From: Anaerobacterium chartisolvens
Lineage (GTDB): Bacteria > Bacillota > Clostridia > Acetivibrionales > DSM-27016
NCBI RefSeq assembly: GCF_003337415.1
Contig: NZ_QPJT01000039.1
Coordinates: forward strand, 1 to 36,004
Length of the DNA stretch: 36,004 nt
Direction of reading: 5' to 3'
The notes below the pieces were generated by a model. The model was not told where the DNA came from. It was given only the letters and a program-made list of their open reading frames with translations, and searched no databases. How positions within the stretch are numbered: position 1 is the first letter of the stretch; each line of letters starts with the position of its first letter. Of this stretch, positions 8,611 to 18,144 are shown piece by piece. A program made the position numbers and the translations under genes.

Positions 8611-8755
8611 GTCAAGGGGACGGTTAATGCCAAGGCAAAGCAAAACCCCTGTGTTGTTTTTGAGGAATGTCCCCATTGCAACGGGGGCGTGCGGAACGCC
8701 ACGGGGGGCGTTCCCTACTGGGCTATGCCTTTCCGTATGTCTAAAAAGTCAGGGT
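8611..8755. repeat. GC-rich intergenic patch with hairpins, possible element remnant
   Basis: The stretch between nuc and lonB is clearly richer in G and C than its surroundings. It contains a perfect 8-bp inverted repeat (GGAACGCC at 8693-8700 and GGCGTTCC at 8707-8714) and smaller G-rich/C-rich inverted pieces just before it. An open frame across it has no ribosome site and no recognisable product. It could be a remnant of a palindromic repeat element or act as a transcription barrier after lonB. Confidence 0.4.
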
Positions 8756-8759
8756 TGTT

Positions 8760-10430
8760 TTACGATACTGTCAGTACACCGCTCTGCTGCTTTTGCAGAG
8801 ATCGCTCCTGAACCTCGCTGTATTTTACGTTAAATACAATCTCCATAACCTGCTCTATGGTCTCCACAGGAATAACCTCAATGCTCATGTCCTCAAAGAG
8901 CTCCTGCCAATTCTCGGTAGGTATCAGCACCTTTTTTATGCCTGCAATAATCGCCGCCTCCACCTTGGCTACAACACCGCCAACAGGCTTGACCTTGCCT
9001 CTTATTGAGATTTCTCCCGTCATTGCTATGTCTCCCCCTATGGGAACATTTTTTATGGCAGAGTAAATAGCGGAGGCAATCGCTATTCCTGCCGACGGCC
9101 CGTCAATAGGCACTCCCCCGGGAAAATTAAGATGAATCTCGTAATCCTTGCAGTCTATATTAAGATACCTTTTCAGCACTGTAAGAACATTTTCAATAGA
9201 AGCCTTGGCAGAGCTGGTTTTCTTCAGCCGGTGGCCCCTTCCGTCCATCTCCTCCTCTTCCACAATGCCCGTTACCTTAATGTTTCCTTTTCCCTGCTCC
9301 GACTTTATTGCAGATACCTCAATGTCTATAAGCATCCCTGCGCTGTTACCCATGACAGCCAGACCGTTTATACAGCCCACCTGTTCAATGGCACAAACCT
9401 TCTTCTGAATGCGGGGACTGTAGTGCCCAAACTCAATAACCCATTCAACATCCTTTCTGGAAATCACATCCTTGTTTTCAACCTGAACCACACCGCCCGC
9501 TATCTGGATAATATTCACGGCGTCCCTTCCATTTTGCGAATATTTGGCCACAAGCTCCTCTACTCCCTTTTCGGTCTTAAAGCCTCCCTTAACAGCCGCA
9601 TTATGAGTAATCAAGGATATTTCTTCCGTCATAAGGGGCTTGAAGTATATCTCAGCACATCTCGATCTGATAGCAGGAGGGATTTCGTCAGGTGTTCTTG
9701 TCGTGGCTCCTACCAGCCGGAAGTCGGCAGGCAGCCCCTTTTGAAACATCTCATGGATATGTGAAGGTATATTGCTATCCTCGGAGCTGTAATAGGCACT
9801 TTCCAAAAAGACCCTTCGATCCTCCAAAACCTTTAGAAGCTTATTCATTTGTGTGGAATGAAGCTCCCCTATTTCATCTATAAACAATATTCCTCCATGG
9901 GCTTTTGTAACCGCTCCCGGCTTGGGGTGAGGAATACCAGCCGCACCGTATGCTCCCGCTCCTTGATATATAGGGTCATGCACAGAGCCCATAAGGGGAT
10001 CTGCAATTCCCCTTTCATCAAATCTCAGAGTAGTGGCATCAATCTCTACAAATTTTGCATCCTTCTTAAAGGGTGAAATAGGTATCTGCTTGGCCTCCTC
10101 CAGTATAACCCTTGCCGCGGCAGTTTTCCCCACTCCCGGAGGCCCATAAATTAAAACATGCTGGGGATTGGGCCCGCACAGCGCAGCCCGGAGAGCTCTC
10201 AGGCCCTGCTGCTGCCCCACAATGTCCTTAAGCGTCGAGGGCCTTGTCTTTTCAGACAATGGTTCTGTAAGCTTTATTTCTCTCAAACGCCTCAGCTTGT
10301 CAAGCTCCTTTTTAGATTCCTTATCTATGGTATTCTTATTTCCCTGCTGGGATTTTAACAGGTTTAAAAAATATACTCCTATAATTATTGAGAAAAAAAA
10401 CTGTACAATAAATAATGTAGTCGTAAGCAA
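8760..10430 (-). CDS. lonB: ATP-dependent protease LonB
   Basis: LonB is a membrane-associated AAA+ serine protease; in Bacillus it is made in the forespore. A hydrophobic segment at residues 5-25 should anchor it. The AAA+ module shows Walker A GPPGVGKT (96-103), Walker B ILFIDEIGELH (181-191) and an arginine-rich sensor region (IRSRCAEIYF). The C-terminal Lon protease domain carries the catalytic Ser446 in GPSAGIA and Lys489 in VVAKVEAA, 43 residues apart as in other Lon proteases. The 556-residue length fits LonB. The start is TTG, seven bases after a perfect AGGAGG. It is divergent from the ABC exporter genes. Confidence 0.95.
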   Translation of the reverse strand: MLTTTLFIVQFFFSIIIGVYFLNLLKSQQGNKNTIDKESKKELDKLRRLREIKLTEPLSEKTRPSTLKDIVGQQQGLRALRAALCGPNPQHVLIYGPPGVGKTAAARVILEEAKQIPISPFKKDAKFVEIDATTLRFDERGIADPLMGSVHDPIYQGAGAYGAAGIPHPKPGAVTKAHGGILFIDEIGELHSTQMNKLLKVLEDRRVFLESAYYSSEDSNIPSHIHEMFQKGLPADFRLVGATTRTPDEIPPAIRSRCAEIYFKPLMTEEISLITHNAAVKGGFKTEKGVEELVAKYSQNGRDAVNIIQIAGGVVQVENKDVISRKDVEWVIEFGHYSPRIQKKVCAIEQVGCINGLAVMGNSAGMLIDIEVSAIKSEQGKGNIKVTGIVEEEEMDGRGHRLKKTSSAKASIENVLTVLKRYLNIDCKDYEIHLNFPGGVPIDGPSAGIAIASAIYSAIKNVPIGGDIAMTGEISIRGKVKPVGGVVAKVEAAIIAGIKKVLIPTENWQELFEDMSIEVIPVETIEQVMEIVFNVKYSEVQERSLQKQQSGVLTVS

Positions 10431-10543
10431 AGCTATTTCCTCCTCAATTTGCGGCCTTAACCATTTTTTAGTCTTTAGTTAGTATTAGCAATGAAGCTTA
10501 TTTTATCCCGATATAAAAACGAAGGATTATTTTTCAAAATTTT

Positions 10544-10571
10544 TTTACTTTAGGGCATTATATGTTATAAT
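10544..10571 (+). promoter_or_regulatory. Promoter of the ABC exporter operon
   Basis: TTTACT (10544-10549), 16 bases, TATAAT (10566-10571), with a TG dinucleotide one base before the -10 box (extended -10). The predicted start lies about 60 bases before the first start codon. Confidence 0.65.
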
Positions 10572-10639
10572 CATAGGAGTTTATTTTTGAATACACTATA
10601 TAGCTTTCATAATTTTTATTGCAATTAGGTGGTAAAAGC

Positions 10640-12373
10640 TTGTTTAAACTTATAGTATTTTTAAAACCATACAAGAAGGAATGTATTTTAGGCCCTATAT
10701 TCAAATTGCTGGAAGCCATATTGGAGCTGCTTTTGCCCACAGTCATGGCTCTTATAATAAACTATGGCGTTGCCATGCGCGATATATCCTATGTGCTGAA
10801 GATGGGTGCCGTTATGGTTGTTATGTCCATACTGGGCTTCGGCAGCTCAATGATATGCCAGTATTATGCCGCCAGAACCTCACAGGGCTTTGGCACATCC
10901 CTGCGGGATGCTATTTTTAAGCATATATTGTCGCTGTCATATTCCGAGATAGATAAATTTGGAGCACCCTCTCTTATAAACAGAATTACAAACGACGTAA
11001 ACCAGCTCCAGTTTGCTGTTGCCATGCTTATACGCCTTGTAATACGCGCGCCCTTCATATGTATAGGCGCAATTATTATGGCAATGATACTGGATTTTAA
11101 GCTGGCACTTATTTTGATTGCCGCAACTCCCGTTTTTGCAGTTATATTATATTTTGTGATATCCAGAGCCTCACCCCTGTATCAGATGATTCAAAACAGG
11201 CTGGACAAGCTGGCAAGCGTCTTGAGGGAAAATCTTTCGGGAGTGAGAGTAATACGGGCATTCGCAAAATCAGACAGTGAAAGCCTCCGCTTCAATGCTT
11301 CCAGTGATGACCTGACCCGCATATCAATACATGTGGGCAAAATATCCGCCCTCTTAAATCCGCTTACCTCTCTTGTTATGAATGCGTCTATTATCGCTAT
11401 ACTATGGCTAGGCGGCTTACGCATCAATTCAGGGCACCTGTCGCAGGGCGAAATTATAGCGTTTGTTAATTACATAACACAGATACTGCTTGCTCTTATA
11501 GTAGTCTCCAACCTTGTAATCATATTCACAAAAGCATTTGCTTCCGCAGGGCGGGTTGGCGAGATTTTGGCAGCTCAGACATCTATCATTGAAAATCCCG
11601 CCAAATCCTCCTCTTCTGCCGCACATACCCCTGCAATTGAGTTCAGAAACGCATCCTTTGGCTACAGCCAAACAGGCGATATGGCTCTTACAGATGTATC
11701 GGCAGCTATACGGCACGGTGAAACTGTGGGAATTATAGGGAGCACAGGCTCAGGAAAATCCACCCTTATAAACCTTATACCCAGATTTTATGATGTGTCA
11801 GAGGGTGAAATACTTGTATACGGATTAAATGTTAAAGACTATTCGCTTCGGGAGCTGCGCAAGCTGATAGGCATTGTGCCTCAAAGAGCCCTTCTTTTCA
11901 CCGGCACCATAGCTGAAAACATACGCTGGGGAAAGCAGGATGCCACTGATCAGCAAATAATAGACGCAGCTAAGACAGCGCAGGTTCACGAATTTATTTC
12001 CGGGCTTCCCGACGGCTACGGCACGCAGGTGTCGCGCGGAGGCGCCAACTTCTCAGGAGGACAGAAGCAGAGGCTCACAATTGCCCGCGCTCTGGCAATG
12101 CAGCCCTCTATACTGATACTTGACGACTCCTCAAGTGCACTGGACTTTGCAACAGACGCCGCGCTGCGAAGCTCCCTCAAGAAAAGCAGTTCGCGCATGA
12201 CGGTATTGATTGTTTCACAGCGCGTCAGCAGTATAAAGCACGCGGATAAAATAATCGTCCTTGATGACGGACGCATTGCAGGAATAGGTACACATTCCCA
12301 GCTCATCGACAACTGCGGAGTATATAAGGAAATATGTCTTTCCCAGCTTTCCGGCGAGGAGGTATCAAAATGA
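10640..12373 (+). CDS. ABC exporter half-transporter, degenerate ATPase site
   Basis: This is a membrane half-transporter with about six helices (residues 1-320) and a C-terminal nucleotide-binding domain. It should export a drug, lipid or peptide together with the next gene product. Walker A is GSTGSGKST and the signature is NFSGGQKQR. Walker B ends in ILILDDSSSALD, so the catalytic glutamate is replaced by aspartate. The switch histidine is also replaced by glutamine (VSQRVSS). These changes mark the inactive-site partner of heterodimeric exporters such as TM287/288 or BmrCD. The start is the TTG at 10640 behind AGGTGG. Its stop codon overlaps the next ATG (ATGA). Confidence 0.92.
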   Translation: MFKLIVFLKPYKKECILGPIFKLLEAILELLLPTVMALIINYGVAMRDISYVLKMGAVMVVMSILGFGSSMICQYYAARTSQGFGTSLRDAIFKHILSLSYSEIDKFGAPSLINRITNDVNQLQFAVAMLIRLVIRAPFICIGAIIMAMILDFKLALILIAATPVFAVILYFVISRASPLYQMIQNRLDKLASVLRENLSGVRVIRAFAKSDSESLRFNASSDDLTRISIHVGKISALLNPLTSLVMNASIIAILWLGGLRINSGHLSQGEIIAFVNYITQILLALIVVSNLVIIFTKAFASAGRVGEILAAQTSIIENPAKSSSSAAHTPAIEFRNASFGYSQTGDMALTDVSAAIRHGETVGIIGSTGSGKSTLINLIPRFYDVSEGEILVYGLNVKDYSLRELRKLIGIVPQRALLFTGTIAENIRWGKQDATDQQIIDAAKTAQVHEFISGLPDGYGTQVSRGGANFSGGQKQRLTIARALAMQPSILILDDSSSALDFATDAALRSSLKKSSSRMTVLIVSQRVSSIKHADKIIVLDDGRIAGIGTHSQLIDNCGVYKEICLSQLSGEEVSK

Positions 12374-14103
12374 ACACAAACAAAGACGCTGTAAAAAAAA
12401 TTCTAAAATATATATCAGCTTATAAAGGCTTTGTGTCAGGGGCAGCCGCATGTGCTTTCTTAAGCGTGGCCACAAGTCTTGCAGGCCCTCTGCTCATAGG
12501 CCTGTCGATAGACAGTATGCTTGGGCGGGGAGCTGTTGATTTTAATTTTATTATGAAAATTTTAGTTGCCCTGGCCTTTATATATGGAGTCAACAGCCTT
12601 GCTATATGGCTTCTTACGTATTTGACAAACTCTATTGCCTACAGAACTGTGAACAGTATGCGCAGGGATTTATTCAGAAAAATAAATACTCTTCCTCTTA
12701 AGTTTTATGACACAAACCCTCATGGCGACACTATAAGCCGCTTCGTAAACGACATGGACGCAATAGGAGACGGTATGCTGCAGGGGATATCGGCTTTGCT
12801 TACAGGGGTGTTTACCATTTTAGGAGCAATAGGCTTCATGCTGTACATAGACCCGCTTATGTCGGTTGTAGTAATTCTGTCGGCTCCCGTATCATTCCTT
12901 GTAGCACGCTTTATTACAAAGCGTTCTCAGCAAATGTTCAAGGAGCAGGCAAAAATCCTAGGCAGGTTAAACGGCTATGTCGAAGAGATGATAGGGGGCC
13001 AGAAGGTGGTTCAGTCCTTTGGCTTTGAGCAGCAGTCCTTCCGGCAGTTTGGCAGCATTAACAGCGAGCTGCATAAGGCGGGCATTAAGGCTCAGTTTAT
13101 TTCATCCCTTACAAACCCCTCCACCAGGGTAGTAAACAACATTACCTATGCAATTACAGGCATTATCGGAAGTGTCAACGCCATACTCGGCCATATTACA
13201 GTAGGGGATATTTCCAGCTTTCTTATCTATTCCAGCCTGTTTTCAAAGCCCTTTAATGAAATAACCGGGGTATTAACGCAAATACAAGCAGCGGCAGCCT
13301 CGGCCCGAAGAATATTTGCCATAATGGATATGGAGTGTGAAAAGCCTGATGAGCCGGAAGCTTCAGACATTAAGCAGCCTACGGGTGCTTTGAGCTTTGA
13401 AAAGGTTTTTTTCGCATACGATGTTAAAAACCCGCTTATTAAAAATTTCAACCTGAGTGTAAAGCCTGGAAGCAGGATTGCTATTGTGGGAAAAAGCGGT
13501 GCCGGCAAAACGACTCTTGTAAACCTTCTTATGCGCTTTTATGAGGTGGACAGCGGGAAAATATGCGTAGATGGCACAGATATAGGTGATATTACCAGAA
13601 ACAGCCTGCGCCGGTGCTTTGGAATGGTTCTTCAGGACACCTGGCTGTTTGGCGGCACCATAAGAGACAACATAGCATACGGCCGCCCCGAGGCAGCAGA
13701 GCAGGAAATCATTGATGCCGCCAAAGCGGCCGGAGCGCATGGCTTTATAAAAAGACTTCCAAAAGGGTATGACACCATTATCACCGACGCCGGAGAAAAC
13801 CTGTCTCAGGGTCAGAAGCAGCTTCTTACAATCGCCAGAGTAATGCTGGCCAATCCGCCCATGCTTATACTGGATGAAGCTACAAGCAGCATTGATACAA
13901 TGACCGAAATCCGCATACAAAAGGCCTTGCTTAAAATGATGGAAGGCCGGACAAGCTTTGTAATAGCCCATAGGCTTTCTACAATACGCGAATCCGACCT
14001 CATTCTCGTTATGGATCAGGGCGACATTGTGGAAAGCGGAACCCACGATGAGCTTTTAAAAACAGGCGGACACTATGCAAAGCTTTACAGCAGTCAGTTC
14101 TAA
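12370..14103 (+). CDS. ABC exporter half-transporter, canonical ATPase partner
   Basis: This is the second half of the heterodimeric exporter, again 577 residues, with about six helices and one nucleotide-binding domain. Walker A is GKSGAGKTT and Walker B is MLILDEATSSID with the catalytic glutamate. The switch histidine is present in IAHRLST. Its signature is NLSQGQKQL, deviating from the usual LSGGQ; it would face the degenerate Walker site of the first protein, as expected for one impaired site. The ATG at 12370 has GAGGAGG upstream and overlaps the stop of the first gene by four bases, so the two are translationally coupled. The substrate cannot be told. Its 3' end converges on the VOC gene without an obvious terminator. 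Confidence 0.93.
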   Translation: MNTNKDAVKKILKYISAYKGFVSGAAACAFLSVATSLAGPLLIGLSIDSMLGRGAVDFNFIMKILVALAFIYGVNSLAIWLLTYLTNSIAYRTVNSMRRDLFRKINTLPLKFYDTNPHGDTISRFVNDMDAIGDGMLQGISALLTGVFTILGAIGFMLYIDPLMSVVVILSAPVSFLVARFITKRSQQMFKEQAKILGRLNGYVEEMIGGQKVVQSFGFEQQSFRQFGSINSELHKAGIKAQFISSLTNPSTRVVNNITYAITGIIGSVNAILGHITVGDISSFLIYSSLFSKPFNEITGVLTQIQAAAASARRIFAIMDMECEKPDEPEASDIKQPTGALSFEKVFFAYDVKNPLIKNFNLSVKPGSRIAIVGKSGAGKTTLVNLLMRFYEVDSGKICVDGTDIGDITRNSLRRCFGMVLQDTWLFGGTIRDNIAYGRPEAAEQEIIDAAKAAGAHGFIKRLPKGYDTIITDAGENLSQGQKQLLTIARVMLANPPMLILDEATSSIDTMTEIRIQKALLKMMEGRTSFVIAHRLSTIRESDLILVMDQGDIVESGTHDELLKTGGHYAKLYSSQF

Positions 14104-14126
14104 ATGAACATAGTGTTTGGCAGGGC

Positions 14127-14516
14127 TTAAATTGTAATTTCAATAAGGTTACCGTCAGGGTCCACAACGCAGCTTTCATAGCAGCCGTCTCCCGTCATGC
14201 GCGGCTCACCTGTGACGGTGTAGCCGCTGAGCCTTATAAGCTCTGTAACTTCATTTACCCTCTCCCTGCTTCCCACAGATAATGCCAAATGTGCATACCC
14301 GCATAACGGCTTTCCTCCAGTTCCGCACTTGCCCTGCACAGTCGGGGTTGACATCAGCTCAATTTTTGCGCCCGAATCAAAGGCTATAAAATAAGACTGG
14401 AACTGTTTTTGAAGGTTTTCGTATTTGTTTCCGCATGTCCCGCCAAAAAAACGAATATAAAAGTCCTTCATTCTCTCTAGCTTATCTGTCCACAATGCCA
14501 CATGGTTTATTTTCAT
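14127..14516 (-). CDS. VOC (glyoxalase/resistance) family protein
   Basis: This 129-residue protein has the vicinal-oxygen-chelate fold of glyoxalase I and the fosfomycin/bleomycin resistance proteins. The four expected metal ligands are at the usual places: His5 (INHVAL), Glu53 (KIELMS), His76 (YAHLALS) and Glu126 (NLIEITI). The DPDGN turn before the last strand is also typical. It is the last gene of the six-gene operon, 33 bases after the MFS gene, with a GGGAG ribosome site. Possible roles are a lyase or isomerase step, or self-protection against the pathway product. Sequence cannot separate these. Confidence 0.88.
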   Translation of the reverse strand: MKINHVALWTDKLERMKDFYIRFFGGTCGNKYENLQKQFQSYFIAFDSGAKIELMSTPTVQGKCGTGGKPLCGYAHLALSVGSRERVNEVTELIRLSGYTVTGEPRMTGDGCYESCVVDPDGNLIEITI

Positions 14517-14549
14517 TGTACCACTCCCTTGCGCTTATTGTATTCCGCT

Positions 14550-15701
14550 TTATTTTCGTGCGGACGGTACCTTGACGATATGCCAACCCGTAAAAATAAA
14601 AGCAAGCATTAATGCCGAGGCTGCAAATATGATCTGTGGTATAACCTCAACAGTAAATATATCGGCAAAATATCCTATTTGTGTAGGTATAAGCACTCCT
14701 CCCAGTGCAGAAAAAACCGATATAAATGCCGTGACCATACCTGATTGTTCAGGAAAGTGTGATGTTGCAGAAGCCATTACAGTAGGAAAGATCCCCGCCA
14801 GAATAAACCCAAGCAATATTATGCATATTAACACAGCTATGTCTGATGGCGATATTAACAGTATAAAGGCTGCTGCCACCCCGGCAATGCCTGAGGCCGT
14901 CAGGTATCTCCCGAAGCCCATATAGTCGGCTATTTTGCCTGTAAACAAGCGTGCTATAGTAAGTGAAACCCAAAAAAATGTAGTAACGAGGGTGGGCGGT
15001 ATTAATCCTCCAGGAGAAAGCTTTTCCCATAGAGCAGGTATCCAGCCGTAAACTGACGTCTCTATTCCTACATATATAAATATAGAAGCTCCTGCAAGCC
15101 ATATGAAAAGATTTCTGTAGGCCGTACCAAAATATGATTTTTTCTCTTTAGCATTCTCATTCACCTTTATTCTAAAAAGCATAATGCCTACTATTAAAGG
15201 AAGAACTGCACATATTCCGAAGCACGCACGCCATCCTAATAAGGACTTGGAAGACGCAGTGACCAGTATGGGGGCCAGAATAGCTCCTACTCCAAAGAAA
15301 AAATGAAGCCTGTTCATTGCATTTCCTTTATTGCTGTCACAAAAATCTGAGCACAGAGCGTTAATTCCAACCTCGTAAATTCCAAACCCCACTCCGGCAA
15401 TAATATTCCATATAAACAAGGACGTAAAGCTATATGATGCCATGCTGCCTAAAAGCCCGGTGGCAAGAAATATACTGCCTGCTATCAATAAGGGCTTTTT
15501 TCCTAGCCTGTCCGCCAGATAGCCCCCTATAATTGCAGTAAGACACATTCCTAAAAACTGTCCTGACAAAATCAGCCCTGACTGGCTGTAATTTATGCCA
15601 AGGCTGGTCCTTATGCTGGGAAGTGCCGCTCCCATAAGGCTTGATACTGCTCCTATAGTTAAAAAGCCTATGTAAAGAGTTAATCGCAAGAGACTAGTCA
15701 T
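14550..15701 (-). CDS. MFS transporter
   Basis: This is a major facilitator membrane transporter of about 383 residues and 12 predicted helices. The loop motif between helices 2 and 3 is well kept (GGYLADRLGKKPLL), and a second copy-like loop GKIADYMGFGRYL appears in the C-terminal half. The balanced two-half layout fits sugar or drug proton-linked transporters. I use the ATG at 15701, which has GGAG just upstream, rather than 15728. It lies between the GH35-like glycosidase and the VOC gene in the operon. Whether it imports the glycosidase substrate or exports a product is open. Confidence 0.9.
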   Translation of the reverse strand: MTSLLRLTLYIGFLTIGAVSSLMGAALPSIRTSLGINYSQSGLILSGQFLGMCLTAIIGGYLADRLGKKPLLIAGSIFLATGLLGSMASYSFTSLFIWNIIAGVGFGIYEVGINALCSDFCDSNKGNAMNRLHFFFGVGAILAPILVTASSKSLLGWRACFGICAVLPLIVGIMLFRIKVNENAKEKKSYFGTAYRNLFIWLAGASIFIYVGIETSVYGWIPALWEKLSPGGLIPPTLVTTFFWVSLTIARLFTGKIADYMGFGRYLTASGIAGVAAAFILLISPSDIAVLICIILLGFILAGIFPTVMASATSHFPEQSGMVTAFISVFSALGGVLIPTQIGYFADIFTVEVIPQIIFAASALMLAFIFTGWHIVKVPSARK

Positions 15702-15769
15702 TTTATCTCCATTTCCAGTACAGGTCAATTCCTTTTAACAGCCTGTACTTAACCATTTTTAGCTTATAA

Positions 15770-18097
15770 TTAATCTTGCTGTTCAAGAAATTCTTTAAAA
15801 TCATACTCTAATGCAGTCATGGTATAATTTTTGCCCTCTTTAACAAACAACACATCGCAAGGGGTTTCACTGCTTAATTTTGTATCTCTGTAATGGATTT
15901 CTACAGAAGCATAAACTTCCTCATACTCATTTATTCCCTTTGCAATGCATTCAGTTATGCACCGGTTCTCTATCCTCAATATAGCCGCGGATTTTGGACA
16001 TAATTTAATTTTGAGCAAATCATATTCTTCAAATTTATTTTTAATTTTTACTGTATGCCAAGCCGTGACATCTGACCTCGATAATATAAAGACATGCTTT
16101 ATATCCGATAGGTTATGATTGTGGCACCACACCTGCGTTTGGGTTTCTTCCGCCATAACATCATAGTTTCTTGCAATACTCCTCATAAGGTGTGTGAATA
16201 AATATGAATCTCCATTTTCTCCTCCCTCAAACGGGTTATAGGACACAAAATAAGCAGTCCCTTCGTAGTAGTCCGCCTTATAGCCTATAGGGCATGAAGA
16301 CGATGTATATAGCTGCTTTCCGGGTATACCGGCAAGAATTCCAATGTCCCGCGCGCTTTCATTAAACACGTCCAGGGGAGCCTCCTCCAGCCTTTTTATC
16401 TCTGAGTGTGTAAACAGCACCTCTCCCAAAATAGTACAAGGCTGAAACTTCTCATCATACTGCGGAACCTCGCGCAGCAGTATAAGCTTTCCTCCGTTTT
16501 TGACATATTGGGCCAGCTTAAGCTGCACGCTCTCTTCCATGAAGAATGCTCCTACAATTACAATAGCGGGATTCAGCAGCAATGTATCCATGTCGCAGGT
16601 TTGAAGGTTAACTATAGAAAAGTCATAGTTCAGTGCCCTCATATTGTGTTGAAATGCATCAAGGCCTTTAATGCCGCATCTTGGCGGATTAACCTTCATT
16701 TGCTTCCATGCCCCCTTTGAGCTGTCCCATGAAGCGGCATAAGAATAGGGAGGATATAGGCCATATGCGGCGGCTATGCTGGTACAGGAGTTTAAAAGCT
16801 CATTTCCATGCCTGTCCAGATATCCCGTCAGCAGCTTTAAAACCTTATATTTATATCCCACACCTCCCTCATGGGAAATGGGGCTGCAATCAGGATATGG
16901 CCTGTCATAAAGGCTGTCCAGATTGTCATCCCAGCTTGCAGTGCCTATTCCCGTGTACGCGTTAAACCCTGTGGCTCCGTTAGCAATTGCCAGAATCGTT
17001 TGAAAATACGGTATTATCGGATACCTGTATTTACTGTCGTAAAGTATGGAAAATCCCCAGTTCTCTTCAAGATTCGGACCCTTTTGCCTTTTGGCGAGAG
17101 TTAAATACTTATTATAGGCCGAATTATCATATGCCACTGCTCCAACCCAGCCTGTAAAGCCATAAAAAGTATTCCTCCACAATTCGGGCTGTACTTTTGC
17201 AAGCCAATACTCCATACCCGATTCCCCGGAGGTATACGCACATATATTTGCGAAATGCGGAAGCCTCAGATCGGTGAGGCTGCCATACTCCTCATACAGT
17301 GCCTTTATATAATGCGCCTGACATTCAGACCAATCAAGGTACTTAAGCACCTGATTAATGTGAGAAGGATTTGCCCATGAGCAAGGAGGCTCTATACTGT
17401 CAAAGCTTTCATATGATGCCTCATGCAATGCGTTATAGCATTCTATATTCTCATACTTGCTCTTTAAAAATGCCGTGAAAAATTTTATTCCTGATTTTGA
17501 ATAGTCATAGTCAAGGGGCGACAGGTTTATATTTGAGTACATTCCTTCGTTCAAAGACTGTATCGCAATTATATTTCCCCTGGGGTAAATATTGGGTATT
17601 ATCAATTCCCTATTTACAATTTCAAACCAGTTCCTTACAGCATCCCTGAACCCCTCACAAAGAGGAGCCGGAAGAGGCCTGCTTCCAGGAACCTTCTGAT
17701 ATCGGCTGTTTAACATGCTTTCTATGCCCTTGCACTCATCCGGGCTTATATAATCGGGAAGTCCGTCATAATTTGTCTCAGCATGTATAAACGGCCCCGG
17801 CTTTATTAAAACAAAAAGCCCCTTTTGCCTGCACAGCTCTATAAAAAACTTTACATCTCTGTTTCCGCACGTTTTACCATCCAGATCCACTACTATGCGA
17901 TCCCCCGATTTGATTGCATGATGCCTCCATGGCACATAAAAAGTAACTATAGATATGTTTGCTTCCTTAAGCTTTACCAGCCTGTCCTCCCAGTTTTCTT
18001 TTTTATCCCTGTAATAAGGATAGTCTGATGCAAGCAAAAGCTTCTTCTCTCCGCCAATATGATAAATACCGTTCTCTACATATGTATATCCCTTCAT
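15770..18097 (-). CDS. GH35-like glycoside hydrolase (beta-galactosidase superfamily)
   Basis: The 775-residue protein begins with a TIM-barrel glycosidase domain of the GH35 type. FYVPWRHH (53-60), KPGPFIHAETNYDGLPDYI (in 99-117) and AIQSLNEGMYS (178-188) match family blocks, making Glu184 the likely acid/base. PNLEENWGF (341-349) followed by ANGATGFNAYTGIG (372-385) resembles the nucleophile block, so Glu344 or Glu345 is the likely nucleophile. The second half includes a glutamine-amidotransferase-like domain (about 505-560), as in other long beta-galactosidases. There is no signal peptide, so it should act inside the cell. The fit to GH35 is partial, and the substrate is unknown. AAAGGA precedes the ATG. 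Confidence 0.75.
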   Translation of the reverse strand: MKGYTYVENGIYHIGGEKKLLLASDYPYYRDKKENWEDRLVKLKEANISIVTFYVPWRHHAIKSGDRIVVDLDGKTCGNRDVKFFIELCRQKGLFVLIKPGPFIHAETNYDGLPDYISPDECKGIESMLNSRYQKVPGSRPLPAPLCEGFRDAVRNWFEIVNRELIIPNIYPRGNIIAIQSLNEGMYSNINLSPLDYDYSKSGIKFFTAFLKSKYENIECYNALHEASYESFDSIEPPCSWANPSHINQVLKYLDWSECQAHYIKALYEEYGSLTDLRLPHFANICAYTSGESGMEYWLAKVQPELWRNTFYGFTGWVGAVAYDNSAYNKYLTLAKRQKGPNLEENWGFSILYDSKYRYPIIPYFQTILAIANGATGFNAYTGIGTASWDDNLDSLYDRPYPDCSPISHEGGVGYKYKVLKLLTGYLDRHGNELLNSCTSIAAAYGLYPPYSYAASWDSSKGAWKQMKVNPPRCGIKGLDAFQHNMRALNYDFSIVNLQTCDMDTLLLNPAIVIVGAFFMEESVQLKLAQYVKNGGKLILLREVPQYDEKFQPCTILGEVLFTHSEIKRLEEAPLDVFNESARDIGILAGIPGKQLYTSSSCPIGYKADYYEGTAYFVSYNPFEGGENGDSYLFTHLMRSIARNYDVMAEETQTQVWCHNHNLSDIKHVFILSRSDVTAWHTVKIKNKFEEYDLLKIKLCPKSAAILRIENRCITECIAKGINEYEEVYASVEIHYRDTKLSSETPCDVLFVKEGKNYTMTALEYDFKEFLEQQD

Positions 18098-18144
18098 TTT
18101 AGAGTATCCTTTCCCCTATAATAAGGTTATTGTTTAATGCTGCC

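Noticed and set aside
8567-8833. 88-codon frame across the GC-rich patch
   Set aside because: It has no ribosome site, no recognisable product and overlaps lonB on the other strand.
9132-9764. 210-codon frame opposite lonB
   Set aside because: It is a shadow of the conserved Lon coding sequence, with no ribosome site and no family features.
13363-14046. 227-codon minus-strand frame inside the second ABC gene
   Set aside because: The plus-strand ATPase motifs are fully conserved; the opposite frame is composition-driven.
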